Origin: Desulfocicer vacuolatum DSM 3385
Lineage (GTDB): Bacteria > Desulfobacterota > Desulfobacteria > Desulfobacterales > SURF-7
Direction of reading: 5' to 3'
Assembly: GCA_945870015.1 (NCBI GenBank)
Contig: CAMBQS010000091.1
Span: forward strand, 1-10,162
Length of the DNA: 10,162 nt
In this document: positions 1 through 6,010 of the stretch, piece after piece
Layout of the letters: each line of letters begins with the position of its first letter
Position numbering within the stretch: the stretch's first letter is position 1
Program-made: the position numbers and the translations under genes
The notes under the pieces: generated by a model
Database searches by the model: none
The model's input: the letters and a program-made list of their open reading frames with translations, nothing else
What the model was told of the DNA's origin: nothing

Positions 1-64
1 TTTCAAACTTGTGAGTCTTATCGTCGTCAGCCACTACGGTGATGAGATTCGGTTTTTTTTAGAG
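1..64. other. Short flank downstream of tupC, unassigned
   Basis: This stretch follows the tupC stop codon and shows no clear terminator for the minus-strand operon. Reading leftward on the minus strand, a frame stays open to the window edge and contains a GTG at 34..32 followed by codons for ADDDKTHKFE, which could be the start of another gene. There is no recognisable ribosome-binding site before it. On the plus strand another frame is open from base 2 and stops inside tupC at about 116. A run of eight T lies at 52-59. I cannot choose between these readings. Confidence 0.2.
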
Positions 65-1093
65 TTAATGGATCCATTTCATATCCTTTGGATTGTATAT
101 CAACCAGACAGATAAGCCTGGCTGAAAATGGCCGGCTTTTGAATGCGAATGGCTGATTCTGACGGTTACATCCTGATGTCCGGCGTTGAGCGTGAGCAGG
201 ATATTGCCGGATTTTTTTTCCAGCGTCATGTGTGTAATCATTGCTTTCAGGAGGTGTTCGTTATCTCCGGTTATCGGCTGATCAGTGCAAACCCGCAAAT
301 CTTCGGATTTCATCAGGACAGCGGCGTTTTTGCCCGGGGGCGGGGGGACAAGGATAGATTGCCCATCACGAAGATGTTTCTCATGCCATCCATCCCTGCG
401 TGGATGCCAGGGGCCGAAAATGATATTGCCCTTGTCGCTGTCCAGTATCCGGCCTCCGGACAGATGCAGGATATCATCGCAGGTCATCTCTATCCATTCC
501 CAATCGTGGCTGGCGATGATCAGCGTCGTGTTCCATTCCTCTCGTGCACTCAGGACTGCCTCTTTGATGAGCTGAACACTGGCTGCATCAATGCCGGCAG
601 TAGGCTCATCCAGCAGGAGGACTTCCGGATGCAGTGCCAGACGTGCAGCCAGGGTCACCCGCCGGGCTTCTCCTCCGGAGAGAGCCTGCCAGGGTCTGAG
701 GTGAAAGGATTTTGGATCAAGACCGACGAGTTCAAGCGCTTCAAATACTTTTCGGGTATTACTGGTTTTGTCTTTCCGCAGTCTCAGGCCATAAGCGATA
801 TTGTTATGGACATTGCGTTTCAACAAATAGGGTTCCTGCGGCAGCAAGGTGATCTGAAATCGCGTATCATCAGCAAAGGGTTTCATTCTGCGGCCTTTGA
901 ACAGGATCTCACCGCTGCCGGGGGATTCAACACAGGCGAGCAGTTTTAAGAGAGTGCTTTTGCCGCCTCCGTTGGGACCGATCAGGCCCACGATGGATTT
1001 TTGCTGAATCTGCATGGAAGGGATTTCCAGTACCGACCTGCCTTGGTAGCAATGGACAAGATTGCGGATCTCATAAAGCCGGCAAGAGATCAT
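65..1093 (-). CDS. tupC: Tungstate ABC transporter, ATP-binding protein (TupC-like) with C-terminal TOBE-like domain
   Basis: Cytoplasmic ATPase subunit that powers oxyanion import, most likely tungstate because of the tupA and tupB genes just upstream. The 342-residue product has a complete ABC domain: Walker A GPNGGGKST at 39-47, Q-loop glutamine 86, signature LSGGE at 138-142, Walker B with D162-E163, and switch histidine 196. After a linker rich in prolines and histidines (about 228-278), residues 281-342 look like a TOBE/Mop-type beta domain, which in molybdate/tungstate ATPases often binds oxyanion and gives feedback inhibition; that role is inferred here. The ATG at 1093 is the only plausible start, since no other start codon lies upstream in frame before a stop, but its ribosome-binding site is weak. 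It follows tupB by 61 bases and is probably co-transcribed. A molybdate-specific ModC/WtpC role is the main alternative. Confidence 0.88.
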   Translation of the reverse strand: MISCRLYEIRNLVHCYQGRSVLEIPSMQIQQKSIVGLIGPNGGGKSTLLKLLACVESPGSGEILFKGRRMKPFADDTRFQITLLPQEPYLLKRNVHNNIAYGLRLRKDKTSNTRKVFEALELVGLDPKSFHLRPWQALSGGEARRVTLAARLALHPEVLLLDEPTAGIDAASVQLIKEAVLSAREEWNTTLIIASHDWEWIEMTCDDILHLSGGRILDSDKGNIIFGPWHPRRDGWHEKHLRDGQSILVPPPPGKNAAVLMKSEDLRVCTDQPITGDNEHLLKAMITHMTLEKKSGNILLTLNAGHQDVTVRISHSHSKAGHFQPGLSVWLIYNPKDMKWIH

Positions 1094-1154
1094 TGTGAAC
1101 GACCCGTCTTTTGGGATTGAGGAGTAGATGCTTTGCGGTGCATAAACTTATATC

Positions 1155-1841
1155 CTATTGCTTTCGTAAAAAGTAGAGGGACAGATTGACCAGAAAGGCG
1201 ATCAGAAGAAGCACAAGACCCAGTGCGATTCCCATGCCGAACTGGCCTTTGTTGGTTTCCAGGGCGATGGCGGTTGTAATAGTCCGGGTGTGCCATTTGA
1301 TATTGCCACCCACCATCATGGAAATACCCACCTCGGTCATTACACGGCCGAAAGCGTTTATAGCCGCGGTCAGGATCCCAAAGCGGACTTCCCAGAGAAT
1401 GCTTAACAGCAACTGCCGTCTGTCAGCACCGAGAGAAATCAGAGCCACACGCAACTGCCGATCCATGGATTCCACCATTGCGGCACTCAGGGAAATGACA
1501 ATGGGCAGAGCCAGAACAGTCAGGCCGATGGAGATTCCCGGCAGCGTGAAGAGCAGTCCGAGTTGACCCAAAGGCCCTTTGCTGGATAACAGGCCGTAGA
1601 CGATCAGACCGACAAAGACAGTGGGCAGAGACATCAATGTATCAGCGAGAAAACGAAGCTGTTTTTTTGCCCTGAAATCTGCATATCCCAGAACAAAACC
1701 GAGGGGAATACCTATCAACAGGCTGGCGGTCATGGAATAGCCTGTAACCAGCAAAGTAGCGGAGATCGACGAGTATGTCTCTGCATCACCCTGAATCAGC
1801 AGCCGGATAGCGGTAATGAATCCATCAAGGAAGAAATTCAA
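1155..1841 (-). CDS. tupB: Tungstate ABC transporter, permease protein (TupB)
   Basis: Inner-membrane permease forming the translocation channel for tungstate delivered by TupA. The 228-residue protein is hydrophobic, with probable membrane spans near 29-53, 68-86, 95-120, 150-165 and 203-224. The cytoplasmic EAA-type loop that contacts the ATPase lies at about 133-156 (ALISLGADRRQLLLSILWE). The segment GRVMTEVGISMMVGGN at 165-180 is the kind of strongly conserved stretch seen in TupB proteins. The start is a TTG placed directly after the tupA TAA stop. The first ATG in frame would fall inside the first membrane span, so TTG is preferred; the N-terminus NFFLDGFITAIRLL also fits the family. 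A weak GGAAAA-type site inside the end of tupA could serve as ribosome-binding site, which suggests translational coupling. ModB-type molybdate permeases are related, but the TupA partner argues for tungstate. Confidence 0.88.
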   Translation of the reverse strand: MNFFLDGFITAIRLLIQGDAETYSSISATLLVTGYSMTASLLIGIPLGFVLGYADFRAKKQLRFLADTLMSLPTVFVGLIVYGLLSSKGPLGQLGLLFTLPGISIGLTVLALPIVISLSAAMVESMDRQLRVALISLGADRRQLLLSILWEVRFGILTAAINAFGRVMTEVGISMMVGGNIKWHTRTITTAIALETNKGQFGMGIALGLVLLLIAFLVNLSLYFLRKQ

Positions 1842-2684
1842 TTATTTTCCATTGGCCGTGAACAGCGGCTTTCCATTCAATTTAAAATTGTTGATCCATT
1901 TCTGCCCTTCAGCGCCGGCTATCCAGTCTGAAAACTGCATGGCCGGTTTATGCTGTCTCGCTGGGCAATTCCTGGGATTCAGGGCAATGACGCTGTACTG
2001 GTTTTTCAAAAGATCATCCCCCTCCGAGAGGATTTTTAATTTCGGATCACCGCCTTTGGTGTCTTCATACTTGTAGTAGGTGCCCCGATCCGTCAGAGTA
2101 TAGCCCTTTCGTTCCTCGGCGATATGGATGGTTGTCATCATGCCCTGACCTGTTTGAATATACCATTGCTCTTTTTCCGGCAGGGCGGCACCGGTTTTTC
2201 CCCATAAGGCCTTTTCCATTGCATGGGTTCCGGATTCATCCCCACGGCTGGTAAATACAGCGCCCCTTGCCTGGATTGATTTCAACGCTTCCACGGCGCC
2301 CTGTCCCTTGACAGCAGCAGGATCCGAAGCCGGACCGATGATGACAAAATCATTGAACATGATCTCCCGGCGATTGATCCCGAAGCCTTTTGATATAAAT
2401 TTTTTTTCCGCTTCCGGATCATGCACCAGGAGAACATCCACATCACAGTTTTGACCCAGAAGCAGGGCTTTGCCGGTACCGACGGCCGTCCATTTCAGCT
2501 CAATGCCGGTGGCTTTTTCAAACAGAGGCGCCAGGTAATTGAGCAGACCGGTATTATCGGTGCTGGTGGTTGTGGCCAGCAGTAAAGCTCCGGGTTCCGT
2601 CATGCCTGTGGATGCGCCTGCCTGCAGCATAATGAAGATCAGAAAAAAACAGTTGAAGATTATTTTTTTTTGTAGTGGATTCAT
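1842..2684 (-). CDS. tupA: Tungstate ABC transporter, periplasmic substrate-binding protein (TupA)
   Basis: Exported binding protein that captures tungstate and hands it to TupB/TupC. The 280-residue precursor begins with two lysines and a hydrophobic core (residues 5-21), followed by a probable signal-peptidase site around AGAS at 22-25. The mature protein starts close to the family hallmark TTTSTDNTG at 38-46, whose hydroxyl residues contact the oxyanion in TupA proteins. Further conserved segments are VGTGKAL at 68-74, DVDVLLVHDP at 81-90 and SRGDESGTH at 145-153. The TTTS motif and the SRGDxSGTH box separate it from classical ModA. The ATG at 2684 has a good GGGG ribosome-binding site six bases upstream. 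The gene lies 105 bases after the regulator on the same strand and abuts tupB with no intergenic base. No lipobox cysteine is evident, so it is probably a free periplasmic protein. Confidence 0.92.
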   Translation of the reverse strand: MNPLQKKIIFNCFFLIFIMLQAGASTGMTEPGALLLATTTSTDNTGLLNYLAPLFEKATGIELKWTAVGTGKALLLGQNCDVDVLLVHDPEAEKKFISKGFGINRREIMFNDFVIIGPASDPAAVKGQGAVEALKSIQARGAVFTSRGDESGTHAMEKALWGKTGAALPEKEQWYIQTGQGMMTTIHIAEERKGYTLTDRGTYYKYEDTKGGDPKLKILSEGDDLLKNQYSVIALNPRNCPARQHKPAMQFSDWIAGAEGQKWINNFKLNGKPLFTANGK

Positions 2685-2708
2685 TTTTTCCCCTTTCTTT
2701 GCTGATTG

Positions 2709-2754
2709 CCGGAACAGTCATTACCGCGAAATATCCATTTCTTACTGTTTCCGG
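2709..2754 (-). promoter_or_regulatory. Inverted repeat in the tupA leader
   Basis: The arms are CCGGAACAGT at 2709-2718 and ACTGTTTCCGG at 2744-2754; they pair over ten bases with one bulged base and a 25-base loop. The element sits 25 bases upstream of the tupA start, in the 105-base gap after the regulator gene. It has no T-run on either side, so a simple terminator is unlikely. It could be an operator with ACAGT/ACTGT half-sites or an RNA structure that controls tupA translation. The symmetry is seen; the function is inferred. Confidence 0.45.
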
Positions 2755-2789
2755 ACTAGTACTGGTTTCTCAAACAATAAGCAGATCCA

Positions 2790-3722
2790 TCAAATTGTTT
2801 CGGTTTTCTTCGTTTCATCGGCGGAAAAAAGCATGCGTCCGGACAGGCTGAGATCATAGCCCTGATACTCGTCCGCTATCCTCCTGAATGCTGGGTCGTG
2901 CAGAAGGCTTAGAAACGATTGAATGCCGGGGTCAAAGAAGCGTTCCTTGGTAATCAAAAAATCGAAACGTTCCCATCGCAATGGAATAAATCCAAGATTC
3001 AAAGCAGACGCTACCGGCCGGATAGCAGGTCCGGCATCTGCCCGTCCGGCCAAGATTTCAAGGCCAACATCCAGATGGCGGTCGACCTCCCGATCGTAAC
3101 CGGTTATTTTTTCGCCTGTAATACCGGCTTTTTTCAACTCATGATCAAACAGCAGGCGTGTGCCGGTATGTAGAGAGCGATTAACGATCCGAATGCCTGG
3201 TTTCCCCAGATCTTGCATGGTATGGATTTGTTGTGGATTCCCCTTACCAAGTAACACACCCTGTTCCCTTCGGCAGAAATTGACAACCACCGGCATTCGA
3301 TCGAGGATCTGCCGGGCGAAATCAAAATTGTATTCAGATTCGTTTTCCTGCAGCAGATGGCTCGTAGCCATATGACAGATATTGCGGCGCAGGGCCTGCA
3401 ATCCACCCCTGCTTCCGACATTGCTGAGTGCGATAAGAAGATCTGGAAAACGGCTGTTAAAAAGGGCGATGGTTCTTTCCAGCAGGAGGTCGTTACTTCC
3501 GGCGATAATGAACAATCCGTTCAACTGTGGAATGGACCGCGGAGTTTCCGGAAAATTCGTGGTATTGTTCTCGATCCACTGCTCTACAAGGTGCTGTGGA
3601 AAGATCCATTTGCCTATGACCTTGGAAGCTGGCAAGCCTTTTTCCGCCACCAGGGTGTAAACCATTTTTTCATTGACCCCCAGAAACCGGGCCACTTCTT
3701 TGGTGGAAAGCATTTTTGTCAT
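2790..3722 (-). CDS. Excisionase-type HTH regulator with PBP-like sensor domain, probable tungstate/molybdate-responsive regulator
   Basis: A 310-residue DNA-binding protein. Residues 4-52 form an excisionase/MerR-like winged helix (STKEVARFLGVNEKMVYTLV, then a GKWIF turn at 37-41), the pattern called HTH_17 or 'DNA binding domain, excisionase family'. From about 68 to 290 it resembles the periplasmic-binding-protein-like domain (PBP_like family) found in molybdate-related regulators: NVGSRGGLQAL at 101-111, REQGVLLGKGNP at 152-163, NRSLHTGTRLLFDHEL at 181-196 and AGRADAGPAIRPVA at 225-238. There is no signal peptide, so it acts in the cytoplasm. Its position as first gene before tupABC and divergent from a tungsten enzyme suggests that it senses tungstate, molybdate or a metal-pterin product and controls both directions. 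The ligand and sign of control are not shown. The start is uncertain: the ATG at 3722 has only AGAGG about 15 bases upstream, and a second ATG lies at 3713. Confidence 0.8.
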   Translation of the reverse strand: MTKMLSTKEVARFLGVNEKMVYTLVAEKGLPASKVIGKWIFPQHLVEQWIENNTTNFPETPRSIPQLNGLFIIAGSNDLLLERTIALFNSRFPDLLIALSNVGSRGGLQALRRNICHMATSHLLQENESEYNFDFARQILDRMPVVVNFCRREQGVLLGKGNPQQIHTMQDLGKPGIRIVNRSLHTGTRLLFDHELKKAGITGEKITGYDREVDRHLDVGLEILAGRADAGPAIRPVASALNLGFIPLRWERFDFLITKERFFDPGIQSFLSLLHDPAFRRIADEYQGYDLSLSGRMLFSADETKKTETI

Positions 3723-3780
3723 TATTCGTATCGAAGACCTCTAAAATTTGATATCGGATTATTTATCAAGAAAGAATGCA

Positions 3781-3815
3781 AACCATAAACAACCAGAAAT
3801 AACCAATAATGTCAA
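3781..3815 (-). promoter_or_regulatory. Phased AACCA repeats with TTGACA -35-like box upstream of the regulator
   Basis: AACCA occurs at 3781-3785, 3791-3795 and 3801-3805, exactly one helical turn apart (TGGTT on the regulator's coding strand). A perfect TTGACA reads on the minus strand at 3815..3810. At 17-base spacing the hexamer TTGTTT would be the -10 box, a poor match to TATAAT, so the promoter may depend on an activator or the true -10 may be elsewhere. The repeats lie between and just after these hexamers, where a bound protein would block or shape polymerase binding. Autoregulation by the adjacent regulator is the simplest guess. One more AACCAGA copy, matching 3791-3797, lies at 4016-4022 beside the AOR start. 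Confidence 0.4.
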
Positions 3816-3919
3816 TAGATAAAGAATACCAAAAGCAGAATAAAACTGGTTTGGTCATCGTCTCAATGCAGGGGGTGACGATTTTTTTTTAAAATGTGGA
3901 ATCAACAATAGAAAAAAGG

Positions 3920-3987
3920 CTTTTTGGCTCTCGCTTTTCCGGGTGGAATTGTGTAATGTATCAGGATTCGGGAAAACAGCCAAAAAG
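3920..3987 (+). repeat. Long interrupted inverted repeat in the AOR leader
   Basis: The outer arms CTTTTTGGCT (3920-3929) and AGCCAAAAAG (3978-3987) are perfectly complementary over ten bases. The inner arms TTTTCC (3935-3940) and GGAAAA (3971-3976) add six more pairs after an asymmetric internal loop of five bases against one. The terminal loop is 30 bases. The structure lies 54 bases before the AOR start codon. There is no T-run after it, so it is not a plain terminator. It may be a structured RNA leader, for example a molybdenum/tungsten cofactor-type riboswitch, or a DNA operator. I could not match a riboswitch consensus by eye. Confidence 0.5.
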
Positions 3988-3996
3988 TGAAATGAG

Positions 3997-4015
3997 ACAG
4001 TTTGTCTTTAACTGT
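3997..4015 (+). repeat. Small inverted repeat near the AOR ribosome-binding site
   Basis: ACAGTT at 3997-4002 and AACTGT at 4010-4015 are perfect inverted copies with a 7-base spacer. A second, overlapping symmetry is GACA/TGTC at 3996-3999 and 4003-4006. It ends 15 bases before the AOR ribosome-binding site. The same ACAGT/ACTGT half-sites occur in the tupA leader repeat, with a much wider gap. This may be an operator shared by both transcription units, but short symmetries like this can arise by chance. Confidence 0.3.
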
Positions 4016-4040
4016 AACCAGACAGATATGAGGTGACCTT

Positions 4041-5930
4041 ATGGAGAAAAAGAAAATGGGCGGCTATGCAGGAACAATTTTATATGTGGACCTGACAACC
4101 GGAAGCATCGAGAAAAAACCTTTGGACCCGGTTTTTGCCAGGCAAAACATCGGCGGTCTGGGTTTCAGCACCCGAATTTTTCTGGACATGATTCATAAAA
4201 AACCGGAATTTGATGCATTGTCACCGGACAATCCATGCATTCTAATGACCGGGCCACTGACCGGTATGATGATGAATGGGGTTGCAAGATGGACAGTATG
4301 TGCGAAATCACCATTGACGGGTTTATGGGGCGATGCCAATGTCGGCGGTCACTTTGGCGCCAATCTGAAATTCGCCGGATATGATGGAATCGTCATCACC
4401 GGCGCCTCGGAAAAACCGGTCTTCCTGTTTATCAAGGATGATGTGGTTGAGTTGAGGGATGCCGGGAAATACTGGGGAAAAGATGTCTATACCGTGACCG
4501 ATGCCATGAAGGCGGATCTCAAAGAAGAGTCCATCAAGAAAGGGCATGTGATAGCCATCGGACCGGCAGGTGAAAATCTGGTCGGTTTTGCATCCCTGAT
4601 TCACAACAAGGGGCATGCAGCCGGCAGAACTGGTATGGGTGCTGTCTGGGGATCGAAGAAACTGAAGGCGATTTATGTGACCGGAAGCGGGCAGGTTGCA
4701 CCTGCTTACCCGGACCGGTTAAAGGAGCTTCGAAATGAGCTGAAAGAGGTATATGATGGAAGCATTTTCATTTCAGCCATGAAGTCGTCCGGGACCCCTT
4801 CCCATATGGATGTGGGGATCCTTTCCGGGGATATCCCTATTAAAAACTGGCAGATGACCGAATGGGCTGAAATCGATGAACTGGGACCGGCTGTCATTGA
4901 AGAGAAGATACTTGCCGGAAACAGGACATGCTTTGGCTGCGGGGTTGCCTGCAAGAAAGAAGCGGAAGTCAAGGATGGACCGTTTAAGATGAAAAAGGGG
5001 CCGAGTCCGGAATATGAAACCGTTGCCACTTTCGGTACCATGTGTCTGAATTCGAGCATCGAGTCGATCGCAAAAGCCAATGAGATCTGCAATCAATTCG
5101 GCATGGATACCATCTCCTGCGGTTCGACCATTGCATTTGCCATTGAATGCTTTGAGAATGGACTGATCACAACAAAAGACACAGACGGGCTGGATCTGTC
5201 ATGGGGAAATTCCGAGGCAATCGTTAAGATGACGGAAAAGATTGGAAAAAAAGAAGGTCTGGGTGCTATCCTGTGTAAAGGAAGCCAAAAGGCGGCGGAT
5301 CATATCGGTGGAAATGCCCATGATTTTCTGACTACCGTGAAAGGTTTGGAAGCTCCCATGCATGATCCAAGAAGCTCTCATGGCTATGGACTGGCATATG
5401 GCGTATCTCCCCGTGGGGCCTGCCATGAAGCAAGCCTCACATTTGAAGTGGAAGGCGGCGCCATATTTATTCCCGAGATTCCGGAGCTGTCCGAAAGTCT
5501 GCCGGCGGGAAGTGAAGGCCGTGCGAAACTGAATGTAGTTGCCCAGGATTACGGGATGTTTTTTTCCAATTGTGCAATATTCTGCAATCTGGGAGCCGGA
5601 CCGCTTACAGCCACACCGGCTCTTGATATGGTGAACCATGTCACCGGATTTGATTATACCCTGGAAGAGGTTATGGAGATCGGCCGGAAACTCTGGTATC
5701 TGAAACGCGGGTTGACCAATCTGTTTGGAGCACGGGCAAAAGAAGACAGACTTCCCAAAAGGCTGATGACTCCGATGGAGCAGGGACCTACGGAAGGCAG
5801 CGTCCCGGATATGGATCTGATGCTCCAGGAGTTTTACGAGATGAGGGAGCTTGACGAAGAGGGTATTCCGAAAAAGTCCGTTCTGCAGGATCTGGGGCTG
5901 AACAAGATGGCCGAGATGCTGTATAATTAG
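4041..5930 (+). CDS. aor: Tungsten-dependent aldehyde:ferredoxin oxidoreductase family protein
   Basis: The family oxidises aldehydes to carboxylic acids, or runs the reverse, with ferredoxin as electron partner. It uses a tungsten bis-pterin cofactor and one [4Fe-4S] cluster in the cytoplasm. The 629-residue length is normal for the family. The N-terminal domain shows NIGGLGFSTRIF (36-47), TGPLTGMMMNG (70-80) and a conserved stretch around 94-121 (GLWGDANVGG, FAGYDGIVITG). RTGMGAVWGSKKLKAI at 196-211 fits the cofactor-binding region. Cluster cysteines are C297, C300 and C304 (CxxCxxxC); the fourth is probably C515, eleven residues after Q502-D503, with C511 as the alternative. HDPRSSHGYGLAYGVSPRGA at 441-460 resembles true AORs rather than the benzoyl-CoA reductase subunit BamB. 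The ATG at 4041 has GAGGTGA upstream; M6 is a possible later start. It stands alone, with a terminator directly after it and no ferredoxin partner gene nearby, so the substrate is unknown. Confidence 0.9.
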   Translation: MEKKKMGGYAGTILYVDLTTGSIEKKPLDPVFARQNIGGLGFSTRIFLDMIHKKPEFDALSPDNPCILMTGPLTGMMMNGVARWTVCAKSPLTGLWGDANVGGHFGANLKFAGYDGIVITGASEKPVFLFIKDDVVELRDAGKYWGKDVYTVTDAMKADLKEESIKKGHVIAIGPAGENLVGFASLIHNKGHAAGRTGMGAVWGSKKLKAIYVTGSGQVAPAYPDRLKELRNELKEVYDGSIFISAMKSSGTPSHMDVGILSGDIPIKNWQMTEWAEIDELGPAVIEEKILAGNRTCFGCGVACKKEAEVKDGPFKMKKGPSPEYETVATFGTMCLNSSIESIAKANEICNQFGMDTISCGSTIAFAIECFENGLITTKDTDGLDLSWGNSEAIVKMTEKIGKKEGLGAILCKGSQKAADHIGGNAHDFLTTVKGLEAPMHDPRSSHGYGLAYGVSPRGACHEASLTFEVEGGAIFIPEIPELSESLPAGSEGRAKLNVVAQDYGMFFSNCAIFCNLGAGPLTATPALDMVNHVTGFDYTLEEVMEIGRKLWYLKRGLTNLFGARAKEDRLPKRLMTPMEQGPTEGSVPDMDLMLQEFYEMRELDEEGIPKKSVLQDLGLNKMAEMLYN

Positions 5931-5950
5931 TTGGATTGAAGCTGAAATAT

Positions 5951-5988
5951 CGGGCATGCTGGGCAAGAGTTCAGCATGCCCGTCTTTT
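5951..5988 (+). terminator. Intrinsic terminator after the AOR gene
   Basis: The stem CGGGCATGCTG (5951-5961) pairs perfectly with CAGCATGCCCG (5972-5982) over eleven bases with a 10-base loop. TCTTTTC follows at 5983-5989. It begins 20 bases after the AOR stop, so AOR appears to be a single-gene transcript. In the opposite direction the sequence after the stem is ATATTTCAGC, a poor T-run, so it may only partly stop panB transcripts coming from the right. Confidence 0.85.
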
Positions 5989-6010
5989 CATTATCATAGG
6001 TATCCATGAA

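Larger units (their letters stand above)
3723..4040. other. Divergent control region between the regulator-tup operon and the AOR gene
   Basis: These 318 bases hold no credible gene. They are AT-rich and must contain the promoters for both directions. Visible elements are three AACCA repeats near the regulator side, a TTGACA hexamer facing the regulator, a run of nine T at 3882-3890, a TAAAAT hexamer at 3890-3895 that might be a -10 box for AOR but lacks a partner at normal spacing, a long interrupted inverted repeat (3920-3987), and a small inverted repeat at 3997-4015. The octamer ACTGGTTT occurs at 3845-3852 and again in the tupA leader at 2761-2768. The AOR ribosome-binding site GAGGTGA lies at 4030-4036. 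Confidence 0.6.

Noticed and set aside
1..34. Possible start of another minus-strand gene with GTG at 34
   Set aside because: Only 11 codons are visible and there is no ribosome-binding site, so it is mentioned as a possibility but not called as a gene.
143..949. Long plus-strand reading frame of 268 codons opposite tupC
   Set aside because: It is antisense to a complete ABC ATPase with all motifs, and its product shows no family character or usable ribosome-binding site.
1090..1296. Minus-strand 68-codon frame overlapping the end of tupB and the tupB-tupC gap
   Set aside because: It reads the tupB coding strand in another frame, and its arginine/serine-rich product looks like a frame shadow.
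3357..3788. Plus-strand 143-codon frame over the regulator start
   Set aside because: It is antisense to the HTH and sensor domains of the regulator, which have clear family motifs.
3851..3895. TTGGTC with TAAAAT as the AOR promoter
   Set aside because: The spacing is 33 bases, far outside the normal range for a sigma-70 promoter.
3924..3940. TTGGCTCT followed by TTTTCC as a sigma-54 promoter
   Set aside because: The GC dinucleotide expected 12 bases after GG is missing.
3920..3987. Calling the AOR leader stem a terminator or a proven Moco/tungsten cofactor riboswitch
   Set aside because: There is no T-run for a terminator, and I could not match the riboswitch consensus by eye; it is reported only as an inverted repeat.
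4041..5930. Identity as class II benzoyl-CoA reductase subunit BamB
   Set aside because: The HDPRSSHGYGLAYGVSPRGA region follows the AOR pattern, and no other bam genes are present in the window.
5199..5966. Minus-strand reading frame of 255 codons opposite the 3' half of the AOR gene
   Set aside because: It overlaps conserved AOR coding sequence and the AOR terminator, and the translation is low-complexity and unlike a known protein.
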